Assembly: GCF_017876165.1 (NCBI RefSeq)
Contig: NZ_JAGINQ010000018.1
Location: 54,361-118,360 of the forward strand
DNA: 64,000 nucleotides
From: Azospirillum soli
Lineage (GTDB): Bacteria; Pseudomonadota; Alphaproteobacteria; Azospirillales; Azospirillaceae
Direction: 5' to 3'
Shown here: one piece after another, positions 9,371 through 18,140 of the stretch
Position numbering within the stretch: the stretch's first letter is position 1
How the letters are laid out: each line of letters begins with the position of its first letter
Notes under the pieces: model-generated
Databases searched by the model: none
What the model was told of the DNA's origin: nothing
What the model saw: only the letters and a program-made list of their open reading frames with translations
Position numbers and translations under genes: made by a program

Positions 9371-11104
9371 TCAATTGCGCCGGGTGAGCAGACCGCGCGC
9401 CACAACCTGGGCCTGGATTTCTGCCGCTCCTTCGAAAATATTCAGGATGCGGGCATCGCACAGCACACGGCTGATCGGATATTCGACGGCGTAGCCGTTG
9501 CCCCCGTGGATCTGCACCGCGTTGTCGGCGTTCGACCAGGCGACGCGCGCGGCCAGCAGCTTCGCCATGCCGGCCTCGATGTCGCAACGGCGGTCGCTGT
9601 CCTTCTCGCGCGCGGCGAAGTACGTCAACTGGCGGGCGATCATCGTCTCCACGGCCATCCAGGCCAGCTTGCCGGCGACACGTGGGAAGGCGGCGAGCGG
9701 ACGCCCGAACTGGACGCGCTCCTGGGCGTAGCGCAGGCCAAGCTCCATCGCGTTCTGCGCCACGCCGACGGCGCGGGCGGCGGTCTGCACGCGGGCGGAT
9801 TCGAAGGTCGCCATCAACTGTTTGAAACCCTGGCCTTCGACGCCGCCCAGCAGATTCCCGCGCGGCACCGTGAAGCCGTCGAATCCGATCTCGTACTCCT
9901 TCATGCCGCGATAGCCGAGAACCGGGATTTCGCCTCCGCTCATGCCTTCGGCCGGGAACGGGTCCGCCTCGGTGCCGCGCGGCTTCTCGGCGAGCAGCAT
10001 CGACAGGCCGCGGTAGCCGGGGGCGTCCGGATCGGTGCGCACCAAAAGCGTCATCAGGTCGGAGCGGCTGCCATGGGTGATCCAGGTCTTTGCCCCCGTG
10101 ACGCGGTAGGTGTCGCCGTCCAGCACCGCGCGGGTGCGCAGGCTGCCCAGGTCGGACCCGGTGTTGGGCTCGGTGAAGACGGCGGTCGGCAGGATCTCGC
10201 CCGACGCGATGAGCGGCAGCCAGCGCGCCCGCTGCTCGGCGGTGCCGTTCAGGCGGATCAGCTCGGCGGCGATCTCCGCGCGGGTGCCGAGCGAGCCGAC
10301 GCCGATGTAGCCGCGCGACAACTCCTCCGTCACCACGCACATGGCGAGCTTGCCCATGCCGAGCCCGCCATCCTCCTCCGGCACCGTCAGGCCAAAGACG
10401 CCCATCTCCGCCATCTGTTCGACGACGGCGATGGGGATCAGCTCGTCCTTCAGGTGCCACTCGTGGGCGTGCGGCTCCACCACGTCGGCGACGAAACGAC
10501 GGAACTGGTCGCGCACCATGTCCAGCGCCTCGTCCTCCAACGCCGCGTCGCCGAAACCTCCGCCGTGAAGCGCATCGGTCAGCAATTCGGCGATGCGCAG
10601 CCGCAGGGCAGAGGCGTTGCCGGCGGCGATCAGCCGGTGCACCGCGTCGGTGCGGAATGCGGCCCGGTCCTCGTCGCCCAGCCCGAAGTCGGCGGGTCGG
10701 ACGATCTCGCCCTGGCTCATCGCCAAGCCGCCGTCGAGTTGGGCCAGATATTCGCCGAAGGCGGCCTGGAGCATGCTCGCCTCCAGTTCGCCCAGCCGGC
10801 CCACCCGGTCCAGCCGCTCCGCCCAGCCCTGTATCTGGCGCAGCGCCTCGGCGTAGGTCGCCACCCAGGCGAAGCCGTGCGCCGCCACCTGATGGCGGTC
10901 GAGCAATGCCGCGTCCACGGACCCGTCCGGCGCCACCAGCGCCATGACGCCGCGCTCGGCGGCCTCGGCCAGCCGCGCCACCGCGTCGAGCGCCGCCGCC
11001 GTGCTGGACAGCAGGTCGGGAAGCAGAAGCGGACGGGCTCCCGTCGGGCTGGTGCCGGTCGGGTTGGTGCCGGTCGGGCTGGCGGTGGTCAGGGTGGACG
11101 ACAT
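9371..11104 (-). CDS. mcd: (2S)-methylsuccinyl-CoA dehydrogenase (Mcd)
   Basis: 577 residues, longer than ordinary acyl-CoA dehydrogenases (~380) because of a ~170-residue N-terminal extension typical of Mcd of the ethylmalonyl-CoA pathway, including GGLAMSQGEIVRPADFGLGD. The dehydrogenase core has GSLGTRAEIAAELI, TEPNTGSDLGSLRTRA, KTWITHGSRSDLMTLL and IHGGNGYAVEYPISRVLCDARI. It is expected to oxidise methylsuccinyl-CoA to mesaconyl-C1-CoA, passing electrons to ETF. A Thr/Ser/Pro leader with repeated PTGT units precedes it. AGGAAG lies 7 bases before the start. No ethylmalonyl-CoA mutase or crotonyl-CoA carboxylase is nearby, so this copy is probably degradative. Confidence 0.85.
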   Translation of the reverse strand: MSSTLTTASPTGTNPTGTSPTGARPLLLPDLLSSTAAALDAVARLAEAAERGVMALVAPDGSVDAALLDRHQVAAHGFAWVATYAEALRQIQGWAERLDRVGRLGELEASMLQAAFGEYLAQLDGGLAMSQGEIVRPADFGLGDEDRAAFRTDAVHRLIAAGNASALRLRIAELLTDALHGGGFGDAALEDEALDMVRDQFRRFVADVVEPHAHEWHLKDELIPIAVVEQMAEMGVFGLTVPEEDGGLGMGKLAMCVVTEELSRGYIGVGSLGTRAEIAAELIRLNGTAEQRARWLPLIASGEILPTAVFTEPNTGSDLGSLRTRAVLDGDTYRVTGAKTWITHGSRSDLMTLLVRTDPDAPGYRGLSMLLAEKPRGTEADPFPAEGMSGGEIPVLGYRGMKEYEIGFDGFTVPRGNLLGGVEGQGFKQLMATFESARVQTAARAVGVAQNAMELGLRYAQERVQFGRPLAAFPRVAGKLAWMAVETMIARQLTYFAAREKDSDRRCDIEAGMAKLLAARVAWSNADNAVQIHGGNGYAVEYPISRVLCDARILNIFEGAAEIQAQVVARGLLTRRN

Positions 11105-11174
11105 GGCACGCTTCCTCGGTGTTTGTTGTTCGGTTCAACCCGTTTTGCCGCCCCCTTTGCGAGAGGGCCGAACG

Positions 11175-13835
11175 TCACTCCGCCGCCGCAACCTTCTCGC
11201 GGGGCGGGGAAGAGGTGGCGATCCCGGCGAAGGCCTGTTCCACCAGCCGGCGCTGGTCGGCCTCGTGGTCGCCGTGGAAGCTGCCGGCCGGAGAGGCCGC
11301 CTCATCGCGAGCCACGCAGGCGACGCGGGGTTCGGCGCAGCCGGCGGCCTCGCGCAACGCCTCCAGCCGGCGGTCCAGATAGGTCCAAGCGCCCATATTC
11401 CGTGGCTCCTCCTGCACCCAGACGCAGGACGCGCCCGGCCAGCGGCGGAACAGGGCCGACAGCGCGGCCTCCGGCAGAGGGTACAGCATTTCCAGCCGGA
11501 CCACCGCCACGTCCTCCGCCCCCAGGGCCGCCCTCTCGCGCTCCAACTCGTAGGCCAGCTTACCGCTGCACAGCAGGATGCGCTCGGTCCGCTCCCCAGC
11601 CGTGGCGACGACCGGCTGGAAGGCGGTGCCGGGCGCGAAATCCGCCAGCGCCGACACGGCGGCGGGCAGGCGCAGCAGGGTCTTCGGGCTCAGCACCACC
11701 AGCGGCTTGCGGTCGCGGCGCAGCATCTGCCGGCGCAACAGATGGAAATAGTTGGCCGGGGTGGACGGGTGCGCGACGCGGATGTTGTCGCGCGCCGCCA
11801 TCTGGAGGAAGCGCTCCGGCCGGGCGGAGGAATGTTCCGGCCCCTGCCCTTCCAGACCGTGCGGCAGCAGAATGACGAGGCCGGAGGGCTGGCGCCATTT
11901 GTCTTCGGCGCTGACGACGAACTGGTCGATCATGATCTGCGCGCCGTTGGCGAAGTCCCCGAACTGCGCTTCCCAGATCACCAGCGCGTCGGGCCGCTCC
12001 AGGCTGTAGCCGTATTCGAAGCCGAGGACGGCGTATTCCGACAGGGGGCTGTTGACCACGTCGAAACGGGCCTGCTCCACACCCAGATGATTCAGGCTGA
12101 CGTGGCGGCGCCCGGTGACGGTGTCGGTCAGCGCGAAATGCCGATGCGAGAAGGCGCCGCGCACCACGTCCTGGCCGGTCAGCCGCACCGGCGTCCCCTC
12201 GGCCAGCAGCGAGGCGAAGGCCAGCGCCTCGCCGGTCGCCCAGTCCAGCGGCTCCTCCGCGCGGCGACGGATCACGCGCTCCACCTTGCGGTCCACGCTG
12301 AGTCCGTCCGGCACGGCGGCCAGCGCGGCCAGCAGCCCGCGCAGCCGGTCGTCGGCGACGCCGGTGTCCGGTTCGGCGGGGATCATGCCAGCCGGGGCGA
12401 ACGGCGCCCAGCGCCCGCCGGGGAAACCGTCATGGTTCGGCCGGTGATCGGCGGCGGCGGCCAGCGCCTCCTGGAAACGGGTCTTGTGTCCGGCGGCCAG
12501 CGCCTCGGCCTCGTCGGAACCGACCAGCCCGTCGCCGGCCAGCCGCTTTGCGTAGAGCGCGCGGACCGGCGGGTGGGTGTCGATGGCCTTGTAGTCGAGC
12601 GGCTGGGTAAAGCGCGGTTCGTCGATCTCGTTGTGGCCGTTGCGGCGGTAGCCGACGACGTCGATCACCGCGTCGCGCCCGTGCGCCTGCCGGAAAGCCA
12701 CGGCCAGATCGGCGGCACGCAACGCGGCGTCAGGATCGTCGGCGTTGACGTGCAGGATGGGGCTGTCCACGGCTTTCCACAGGCCGGTGCAGTGGAGCGA
12801 GGTCCGTGCCTCGTCCCGCTCGGTGGTGAAGCCGATCTGGTTGTTGACGATGACGTGGATGGTGCCCGCGACGGTGAATCCGGGGACTCCGGACAGTTGC
12901 AGCGCCTCCGTCACGCTGCCCTGGCCGATCACGCTGGCATCGGTGTGCAGAAGCACGCACAGCAACCGCTTGGCGTCGCCCCCCTGATCTTTCACCAGAT
13001 CCTGGCGCGCCCGCGCGCGGCCCAGCGTGACCGGGTTGATCGCCTCCAGATGCGACGGGTTGGGCGACAGGGTCAGGGCCAGCGACCGCTCGCCGAAGGG
13101 CAGGCTGCTCTCCACCCCCATGTGATAGGGCACGTCGGCGGGAACCGGCGGGTCGGCCAGGAAGGGGTGCATGCCCTTGACCCCAGCGAACAGCTCGACC
13201 AGAGGCTTGCCCAGCACGTTGGCCATCAGGCTGAGCCGGCCACGGTGCATGGTCCCGACCTGCACCTCGGTGACGCCCGCCGCCGCCGCCGACGCGAGGA
13301 TGCGGTCCAGCAGGGGGATCAGCGTCTCCATGCCTTCCGCCCCAAAGCGCTTCTTGGTCGGGTAGCGGACGGCGAGCAGTCTTTCGAACTCCTCCGCCGC
13401 GGTCAGCAGCGCCAGCGCGCGGCGGCGCGCCTCGGCGGGCGGAACGGCCTCCGCCCCCTCATAAGCGTCGCGCAGCCAGGAGCGGAGAGCCGGATCGTCG
13501 ATGTGCGCGGTTTCCAGCGTCAGTGTGCCCTGGTAGAGCCGGCGCAGGCGTGCGGTCTCGGCATCCTCGGGCGAAACCGCAGCCGTTGGCGCCGCGCGGC
13601 CCAGAGGGTCGAGAGCGGCGGCGGCATGCCCGCGCTGGCGGATCTCCTCGCGCAGCAGCGGCAGGGACGGATCGGCCACCGGCAACCCGGCGGGGACGGC
13701 GCCCAATTCATCCAGGATCTGGAAGACGGCGCGCCAGCTCACGTCGACCGACGCGGGGTCCTCGCGGAAACGTTCCTGCAACGCTTCGAGATAGGCGGCC
13801 CCGGCGGCGTTGAGCGGAGAGGACAGCCTAGACAT
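11175..13835 (-). CDS. 2-oxoglutarate dehydrogenase E1-like (SucA-type) thiamine-diphosphate enzyme
   Basis: 886 residues from the ATG at 13835 (a GTG at 13844 is in frame). The N-terminus keeps the E2-docking segment of OGDH E1 (AAYLEALQERF...SVDVSWRAVF). Core motifs: GTMHRGRLSLMANVLGKP, GQGSVTEALQLSG, VNNQIGFTTERDEARTS, YRRNGHNEIDEPRF, FGDFANGAQIMIDQF, GLEGQGPEHSSARPERFL and RKPLVVLSPKTLLR. The pocket loop reads YHMGVESS where SucA has YH.G(T/F)SSD, so the Ser I know as Ser302 in E. coli is Glu here. No E2 or E3 gene accompanies it. It could dock on the housekeeping E2 or act as a decarboxylase. Likely substrate: a substituted 2-oxoglutarate. Confidence 0.82.
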   Translation of the reverse strand: MSRLSSPLNAAGAAYLEALQERFREDPASVDVSWRAVFQILDELGAVPAGLPVADPSLPLLREEIRQRGHAAAALDPLGRAAPTAAVSPEDAETARLRRLYQGTLTLETAHIDDPALRSWLRDAYEGAEAVPPAEARRRALALLTAAEEFERLLAVRYPTKKRFGAEGMETLIPLLDRILASAAAAGVTEVQVGTMHRGRLSLMANVLGKPLVELFAGVKGMHPFLADPPVPADVPYHMGVESSLPFGERSLALTLSPNPSHLEAINPVTLGRARARQDLVKDQGGDAKRLLCVLLHTDASVIGQGSVTEALQLSGVPGFTVAGTIHVIVNNQIGFTTERDEARTSLHCTGLWKAVDSPILHVNADDPDAALRAADLAVAFRQAHGRDAVIDVVGYRRNGHNEIDEPRFTQPLDYKAIDTHPPVRALYAKRLAGDGLVGSDEAEALAAGHKTRFQEALAAAADHRPNHDGFPGGRWAPFAPAGMIPAEPDTGVADDRLRGLLAALAAVPDGLSVDRKVERVIRRRAEEPLDWATGEALAFASLLAEGTPVRLTGQDVVRGAFSHRHFALTDTVTGRRHVSLNHLGVEQARFDVVNSPLSEYAVLGFEYGYSLERPDALVIWEAQFGDFANGAQIMIDQFVVSAEDKWRQPSGLVILLPHGLEGQGPEHSSARPERFLQMAARDNIRVAHPSTPANYFHLLRRQMLRRDRKPLVVLSPKTLLRLPAAVSALADFAPGTAFQPVVATAGERTERILLCSGKLAYELERERAALGAEDVAVVRLEMLYPLPEAALSALFRRWPGASCVWVQEEPRNMGAWTYLDRRLEALREAAGCAEPRVACVARDEAASPAGSFHGDHEADQRRLVEQAFAGIATSSPPREKVAAAE

Positions 13836-14321
13836 GGCGCACACCGTTCATGCGGTTGAACATCCGTCGGTTTGATGGCGGTTGAAGACGAGTTGCCCCC
13901 AGCTTATCGACCCGCCGCGCGGTGCGGAGCGCATGGCGTGCCTGTAACAGATATTCATTGCGGGCATATCAAACCGTCCGCGCCCGAACCGTTCGCGGCA
14001 GGCCACCACGGGTTTCGGAGGAAACCGTTCGCTTCACTGATGGCTTGCCGCGCTTATGGCTGATATGCCGGCGAAACGCATTCCGCTGTGCCGCCGCCTG
14101 ATCCACTGTCAGGGTCACCACACCGTCCCCGGCCACGCGCAAAGGAGATGACGCCACCCCCGTCACAGGCCGCCGTCACCGCTTTGAAGACAGGACGCTC
14201 GATTGCCCGATCAGGCGCAACGACGTCCTGGAGACAACAGGGACCAAGCGCGTCGGACCAGCATCGCGCCGTCCGCACAACAAAACGTCCGCACAACAAA
14301 AATTTCGGGAGGAAGATCAGC
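13836..14321. promoter_or_regulatory. Divergent control region of the branched-dicarboxylate cluster
   Basis: 486 bases between the E1 gene (minus) and the TRAP binding-protein gene (plus). It contains no gene. The most notable sequence is a perfect inverted repeat, GATAT-N11-ATATC, at 13950-13970, the T-N11-A layout of LysR operators. The TRAP gene has a strong ribosome site (GGGAGGAAG at 14308-14316). Confidence 0.6.
13950..13970. promoter_or_regulatory. Candidate LysR operator (GATAT-N11-ATATC)
   Basis: A perfect 5-base inverted repeat with an 11-base spacer and T-N11-A geometry, lying between the two divergent arms. The LysR gene at 8297-9259 is the only regulator in the cluster, so it is the natural candidate to bind here. 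This is inferred from geometry. Confidence 0.5.
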
Positions 14322-15407
14322 ATGAAGCGCCGTCAATTCTTCAAGGGTGCCGCCGTCGTGGCCGGCGCCTCCACCCTTGCCGCGCCGGCCATCGCCCAGT
14401 CGGAGCCGACGATCCGCTGGCGTTGCGTGTCCAGCTTCCCGAAGAACATCGAGGTGCTCTACGGCAGCGCCGAGGTGATGGCGAAGAACATCGCCGAGGC
14501 CACGGACGGCAAATTCCAGATCCAGGTCTTCGCCGCCGGCGAACTGGTCCCGGCGCTTCAGGCCCTCGACGCCGCCAGCAACGACACGGTGGAGATGGCC
14601 CACACCGCGTCCTACTATTACGTCGGCAAGGACCCGAGCTTCGCCTTCGGTTGCTGTCTGCCCTTCGGCCTGAACACCCGCCAGCAGAACGCCTGGTTCT
14701 ATCACGGCGAGGGCGGCAAGCTGCTGGAGGAGTTCTACGCCGGCCACAATCTGAAGGCGCTTGCGGGCGGCAACACCGGCTCCCAGATGGGCGGCTGGTT
14801 CCGCAAGGAAATCAAGAGCGTGGACGACCTGAAGGGGCTGAAGTTCCGCATCTCCGGCCTGGGCGGACAGATCCTGTCCAAGCTGGGCGTCGTGCCCCAG
14901 CAGGTCAGCGGCGGCGACATCTACCCGGCCCTGGAGCGCGGCACCATCGACGCCGCCGAGTTCAACGGCCCCTACGACGACGAGAAGCTCGGCCTCTACA
15001 AGATCGCGCCGAACTACTATTATCCGGGCTGGTGGGACGGCACCTCGCTCCAGCACTTCTTCATCAACACCAACCGCTGGAACAGCCTGCCCAAGCATTA
15101 CCAGGCGGCGCTGACCTCGGCGGCGGCGCTGGCCAACGTCGACAGCGTGGCGCGCTACGACGTGCTGAACCCGGCGGCGCTGAAGCGCGTGGTCGCCAAC
15201 GGCGCGAAGCTGCGCGCCTTCCCGCAGGACGTTCTGCAGGCCAGCCACAAGGCGGCGCTGGAACTCTACGACGAGCTGTCGGACAAGAACCCGACCTTCA
15301 AGAAGTTCTACGAGAGCTACCGCCAGTTCCAGACCGATTCGAACCTGTGGGTGCAGGCGTCGGAATACGCCTACGACAGCGCCACCCTTCGCCTCGCCCG
15401 GCGCTGA
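14322..15407 (+). CDS. TRAP transporter substrate-binding protein, TakP-like (2-oxo acid type)
   Basis: 361 residues from the ATG at 14322. The N-terminus KRRQFFKGAAVVAG...APAIAQ is a Tat signal with a cleavage site near residue 26. The mature protein is strikingly like Rhodobacter TakP, the sodium-dependent 2-oxo acid binding protein: VSSFPKNIEVLYG, FAAGELVPALQALDA, GGNTGSQMGGWFRKEI, GVVPQQVSGGDIYPALERGTIDAAE and GPYDDEKLGLYKIAPNYYYPGWW. The Gln of GSQMGG and Glu of DAAEFNG correspond, from memory, to TakP ligands of the sodium and oxo acid; TakP's neighbouring Trp is Phe here. This supports uptake of a 2-oxo or 2-hydroxy acid. Confidence 0.88.
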   Translation: MKRRQFFKGAAVVAGASTLAAPAIAQSEPTIRWRCVSSFPKNIEVLYGSAEVMAKNIAEATDGKFQIQVFAAGELVPALQALDAASNDTVEMAHTASYYYVGKDPSFAFGCCLPFGLNTRQQNAWFYHGEGGKLLEEFYAGHNLKALAGGNTGSQMGGWFRKEIKSVDDLKGLKFRISGLGGQILSKLGVVPQQVSGGDIYPALERGTIDAAEFNGPYDDEKLGLYKIAPNYYYPGWWDGTSLQHFFINTNRWNSLPKHYQAALTSAAALANVDSVARYDVLNPAALKRVVANGAKLRAFPQDVLQASHKAALELYDELSDKNPTFKKFYESYRQFQTDSNLWVQASEYAYDSATLRLARR

Positions 15408-15507
15408 TCCGGCAAATCTCCAACCATAACCGGGGGGCGGAGCCGTCCCTCGGTCGTGGCATCGCCGCGTCATTCGCGGCCGGCTTTTCCGGGAGGGCCT
15501 GCCCACC

Positions 15508-16155
15508 ATGCCGAGCCCCAACTCTTCCCCTTTCATGACGGCCCTGGTCGGGGTCTGCCGGCTGGTCGACGCGGTCACCGCGCGGCTGGGCAAGGCGATA
15601 TCCTGGCTGATCCTGCTGGCGATCCTGGTATCGGCCGTCAACGCCGTCGTCCGCAAACTGTTCGACGTCAGTTCGAACTCGTGGCTGGAACTGCAATGGG
15701 TGCTGTTCGCCGCCGTGTTTCTGCTCTGCTCGCCCTGGACGCTGAAGGAGGACGAGCACATCCGCATCGACATCGTGAACGCGCAGCTTGGCAAGCGCGC
15801 CCGCGACGGCATCGACCTGTTCGGCCATCTGGCCTTCCTGCTGCCCTTCAGCTTCGTGATGATGGTCACCTCCTGGCCCTTCGCCGTCGCTTCCTACGCA
15901 ATTGAGGAGCAGTCGATGAACGCCGGCGGTCTTCCGCAATGGCCGGCGAAAATGCTGATTCCGTTGGGATTCACCGTGCTGTTCGTCCAGGGACTGTCCG
16001 AGCTGGCCAAGCGCGCCGCGATCATGACCGGCCACCTGGAGGACGCCGACCACCGGGCCGGCGGCCATCAGGCGGCGGCGGAGGCCGAGGCGGATCGCCT
16101 GCTGACGGCTGAACGCGAGCGCACCGCCCACCCCGACACCCTTCCCAGCCGGTGA
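15508..16155 (+). CDS. TRAP transporter small permease subunit (DctQ family)
   Basis: 215 residues with four predicted membrane segments: ISWLILLAILVSAVNAV, LQWVLFAAVFLLCSPW, FLLPFSFVMMVTSWPFAV and MLIPLGFTVLFVQGL. The motif KEDEHIRIDI between the second and third is common in DctQ proteins. The Ala/Glu-rich cytoplasmic tail (GGHQAAAEAEADRL) is longer than usual. It couples the binding protein to the large permease encoded 8 bases downstream. Confidence 0.88.
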   Translation: MPSPNSSPFMTALVGVCRLVDAVTARLGKAISWLILLAILVSAVNAVVRKLFDVSSNSWLELQWVLFAAVFLLCSPWTLKEDEHIRIDIVNAQLGKRARDGIDLFGHLAFLLPFSFVMMVTSWPFAVASYAIEEQSMNAGGLPQWPAKMLIPLGFTVLFVQGLSELAKRAAIMTGHLEDADHRAGGHQAAAEAEADRLLTAERERTAHPDTLPSR

Positions 16156-16162
16156 ACGCGCG

Positions 16163-18115
16163 ATGAGCACGACGTCCCCCACCCCTTCGCCGCGCGCCGT
16201 CCGGCTGTCGGTCATTTCCGTGGTGCTGCTGGCCGTGGTCGCCGTGGCGCTCTACGTGCTGCCGGTGCCGGGCGCCGCCGCGCTCGCCGAGCAGGACGGC
16301 TGGCGCGGCTGGGTCGGCCACAACATGGCGCCGATCATGTTCGCCACGCTTGTGGTGATGCTGCTGCTGGGCTATCCGGTCGCCTTTGCGCTGGCCGCCA
16401 ACGGCCTGCTGTTCGGCCTGATCGGCATCGAGCTGGGGCTGTTCCGCCCCGACCTGTTCCAAGCGCTACCAGAGCGCGTCTACGGCACGATGAACAACGA
16501 CGTGCTGCTGGCGGTGCCCTTCTTCACCTTCATGGGGCTGGTGCTGGAGAGGTCCGGCATGGCCGAGGATCTGCTCGACACCATCGGGCAGCTGTTCGGC
16601 TCCATCCGCGGCGGTCTGGCCTACGCCGTCATCTTCGTCGGCGCGCTGCTGGCCGCCACGACCGGCGTGGTAGCCGCCTCGGTCATCTCCATGGGCCTGA
16701 TCTCGCTGCCGATCATGCTGCGCTACGGCTACGACCGGCGGCTGGCGTCGGGCGTCATCGCGGCGTCGGGCACGCTGGCCCAGATCGTCCCGCCGTCGCT
16801 GGTGCTGATTGTCATGGCCGACCAGCTCGGCCGTTCGGTCGGCGACATGTACGAGGCCGCCTTCATTCCCGGCCTGCTGCTGTCGGGCCTCTACGCCCTC
16901 TACGTCTTCGTCGTCTCGATGATCTGGCCCAAGGCCGCCCCCGGCCTGCCTCCGGAGGCCATCGCCTACCGCGAGCCGAACGGCGCGCGCGGTGTCTGGC
17001 AACTCGGCCTGCTGGCGCTGTTCTCGGGCGGGGTCGCCTATTGGGTTATGGGACGAACCGACGTGAAGTCCGGCGCCGACTACGTCGTGCTGCTGCTGTC
17101 CGTGGCGGTACTGGTCGCCTTCCTGGCGGCCGCGTTCAACCGGGGCTTCGGCGCGCAACGCCTCGCCCTTCAGATCGTCGCCACGGCGGCGCTGACGGCG
17201 GTGGCCGCGTGGCTGACGGTGAACGACTGGACCACCATAGCCCTGATCAGCGATTCCATCGCGGCGGGGGCGCTCTACGCCCTGGCCGTAGCGCTGGTGG
17301 AGCGGGCGAGCGGCCGGCGCCTGATTTCCCGCATGGCGGAGCAGGCGACCTTCGTGATGGTGCCGCCGCTGGCGCTGATCTTCCTGGTGCTGGGCACCAT
17401 CTTCATCGGCCTCGCCACCCCGACCGAGGGCGGCGCCATGGGCGCAGTCGGCGCGCTGGCGCTCGCGGCGCTGAAGAAGCGACTGACCTTCGACATGGTG
17501 CGGCAGGCCACTTACGCGACAGCCAAGCTGGCGGCCTTCGTGCTGTTCATCCTGATCGGCGCGCGGGTGTTCTCGCTGACCTTCTACGGCGTCAACGGTC
17601 ACATCTGGGTCGAGGAGCTGATGGTCTCCCTGCCCGGCGGTCAAATGGGTTTCCTGATCGCCGTCAGCGTGATGGTGTTCCTGCTGGCCTTCTTCCTCGA
17701 CTTCTTCGAGCTGGCCTTCATCGTCATCCCACTGCTGGCTCCGGCGGCGGACCGGCTGGGCATCGATCTGGTGTGGTTCGGCGTCATCCTGGCGGTGAAC
17801 ATGCAGACCAGCTTCATGCACCCGCCCTTCGGCTTCTCCCTGTTCTTCCTGCGCTCGGTGGCGCCGAAGCTGCCCTACATCGACCGCATCACGAAGAAGG
17901 AGACGGCCCCCGTCCTGACCAACCAGATCTACTGGGGTGCCGTGCCCTTCGTCGTCATCCAGCTCGTCATGGTGGCGCTGGTGATCGCCTTCCCGCAGAT
18001 GGTCATGCACTACAAGTCGGCCGCCACGAAACTCAACGACACGCAGATCGAGGAGCAGTTCAAGGGTTTGGGCGGCGACCTCGACGACGACTTGCCGCCG
18101 CTGGAATTCAAGTGA
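16163..18115 (+). CDS. TRAP transporter large permease subunit (DctM family), extended
   Basis: 650 residues, much longer than ordinary DctM (~430). The two DctM halves are clear: GYPVAFALAANGLLFGL, MNNDVLLAVPFFTFMGLVLERSG, LLAATTGVVAASVISMGLISLP and SGTLAQIVPPSLVLIV; then FIGLATPTEGGAMGAVGAL and NMQTSFMHPPFGFSLFFLRS. Between them lies an insert of about 170 residues with four to five extra hydrophobic segments, seen in TRAP systems of the 2-oxo acid/dicarboxylate type. It forms the membrane channel with the DctQ protein. Confidence 0.9.
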   Translation: MSTTSPTPSPRAVRLSVISVVLLAVVAVALYVLPVPGAAALAEQDGWRGWVGHNMAPIMFATLVVMLLLGYPVAFALAANGLLFGLIGIELGLFRPDLFQALPERVYGTMNNDVLLAVPFFTFMGLVLERSGMAEDLLDTIGQLFGSIRGGLAYAVIFVGALLAATTGVVAASVISMGLISLPIMLRYGYDRRLASGVIAASGTLAQIVPPSLVLIVMADQLGRSVGDMYEAAFIPGLLLSGLYALYVFVVSMIWPKAAPGLPPEAIAYREPNGARGVWQLGLLALFSGGVAYWVMGRTDVKSGADYVVLLLSVAVLVAFLAAAFNRGFGAQRLALQIVATAALTAVAAWLTVNDWTTIALISDSIAAGALYALAVALVERASGRRLISRMAEQATFVMVPPLALIFLVLGTIFIGLATPTEGGAMGAVGALALAALKKRLTFDMVRQATYATAKLAAFVLFILIGARVFSLTFYGVNGHIWVEELMVSLPGGQMGFLIAVSVMVFLLAFFLDFFELAFIVIPLLAPAADRLGIDLVWFGVILAVNMQTSFMHPPFGFSLFFLRSVAPKLPYIDRITKKETAPVLTNQIYWGAVPFVVIQLVMVALVIAFPQMVMHYKSAATKLNDTQIEEQFKGLGGDLDDDLPPLEFK

Positions 18116-18140
18116 TCGAGACCGAGGAAGGGAGAACGAC

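Noticed and set aside
9219..11138. 639-residue minus-strand frame overlapping mcd
   Set aside because: An alternative frame of the Mcd gene with Arg/Gly/Pro-rich composition. The 577-residue frame carries all acyl-CoA dehydrogenase motifs.
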